Origin: Elusimicrobiota bacterium
GTDB lineage: Bacteria > Elusimicrobiota > Elusimicrobia > UBA1565 > JACRDR01
NCBI GenBank assembly: GCA_016194745.1
Contig: JACQBA010000018.1
Span: 62,001 to 126,000 of the forward strand
DNA: 64,000 bases
Direction of reading: 5' to 3'
Shown: in pieces, positions 63,616 through 64,000 of the stretch
Layout: every line of letters starts with the position of its first letter
Numbering within the stretch: the stretch's first letter is position 1
Position numbers and translations under genes: made by a program
The notes under the pieces: model-generated
The model's input: only the letters and a program-made list of their open reading frames with translations
Database searches by the model: none
What the model was told of the DNA's origin: nothing

Positions 63616-64000
63616 GCGTCCCGCCAAGCCGGCGTCGCGCGCGGTCATGAGCGCGCGCGCGCCGGAACCCGTCGGCCCCTATCCGCACGCGCGCAGGGCG
63701 GGCGGCTTTTTGTTTCTCTCCGGGGTGGGCCCCCGCGCGCTCGGGCGCAAGGATATCCCCGGCGTCGTCTTGGACAACGACGGCAACGCGGCTTCCTACG
63801 ACATCGAGACGCAATGCCGCTCGACCTTCGACAACGTGCGGCGGATACTCGAGGACGCCGGCTCGAGCTGGGACAAGATCGTCGACGTGACGGTCTTCCT
63901 CACGGACATGAAGGCGGATTTCAAGACGTTCAATCGCGTCTACGGAGAGTATTTCAAGACGAACCTGCCGACGCGGACCACCGTCGAGGTCGGAGCCCTC
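63605..64000 (+). CDS. RidA (YjgF/YER057c/UK114) family protein, possible 2-aminomuconate deaminase (runs off the right edge)
   Basis: GTG at 63605 or ATG at 63647; EPVGPYPHARRAGGFLFLSGVGPR, CRSTFDNVRRILEDAGSSWDKIVDVTVFLTDMKADFKTFNRVYGEYFKTNLPTRTTVEVGAL. Confidence 0.85.
   Translation, partial: MAPKRPAKPASRAVMSARAPEPVGPYPHARRAGGFLFLSGVGPRALGRKDIPGVVLDNDGNAASYDIETQCRSTFDNVRRILEDAGSSWDKIVDVTVFLTDMKADFKTFNRVYGEYFKTNLPTRTTVEVGAL

Overview
GC-rich bacterial chromosomal window, densely coded and mostly on the minus strand in overlapping operons. I assign about 54 CDS, 2 tRNAs (Cys-GCA, Gly-CCC) and 1 candidate terminator. I saw no rRNA, CRISPR array, transposase or phage module. The most recognisable content is: (i) a MoxR/DUF58/BatA/BatB-C/BatD/BatE locus that is split by a zinc-ribbon protein, RNase H, homogentisate 1,2-dioxygenase and a half-length 4-hydroxyphenylpyruvate-dioxygenase-like protein; (ii) an orphan PaaA-like diiron oxygenase with a small redox-disulfide (DUF1858-like) protein and an enoyl-CoA hydratase; (iii) at the right edge, an HglS-like (DUF1338) protein divergent from a 2-aminomuconate/2-hydroxymuconate-semialdehyde-dehydrogenase-like ALDH followed by a RidA-family gene; (iv) a PorV-like protein, coiled-coil protein and 1.8-kb-residue-class kelch/FN3 protein with a T9SS-like C-terminal domain; (v) a GT2/HprK-like kinase/lipoprotein/BadF-type kinase operon; (vi) several large exported orphan proteins, including one with HEAT-like repeats and a possible caspase-like C-terminus. 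The organism is not determinable from this window alone; an Elusimicrobiota-like lineage is a weak guess. All homology calls come from reading motifs in the translations, not from database searches.
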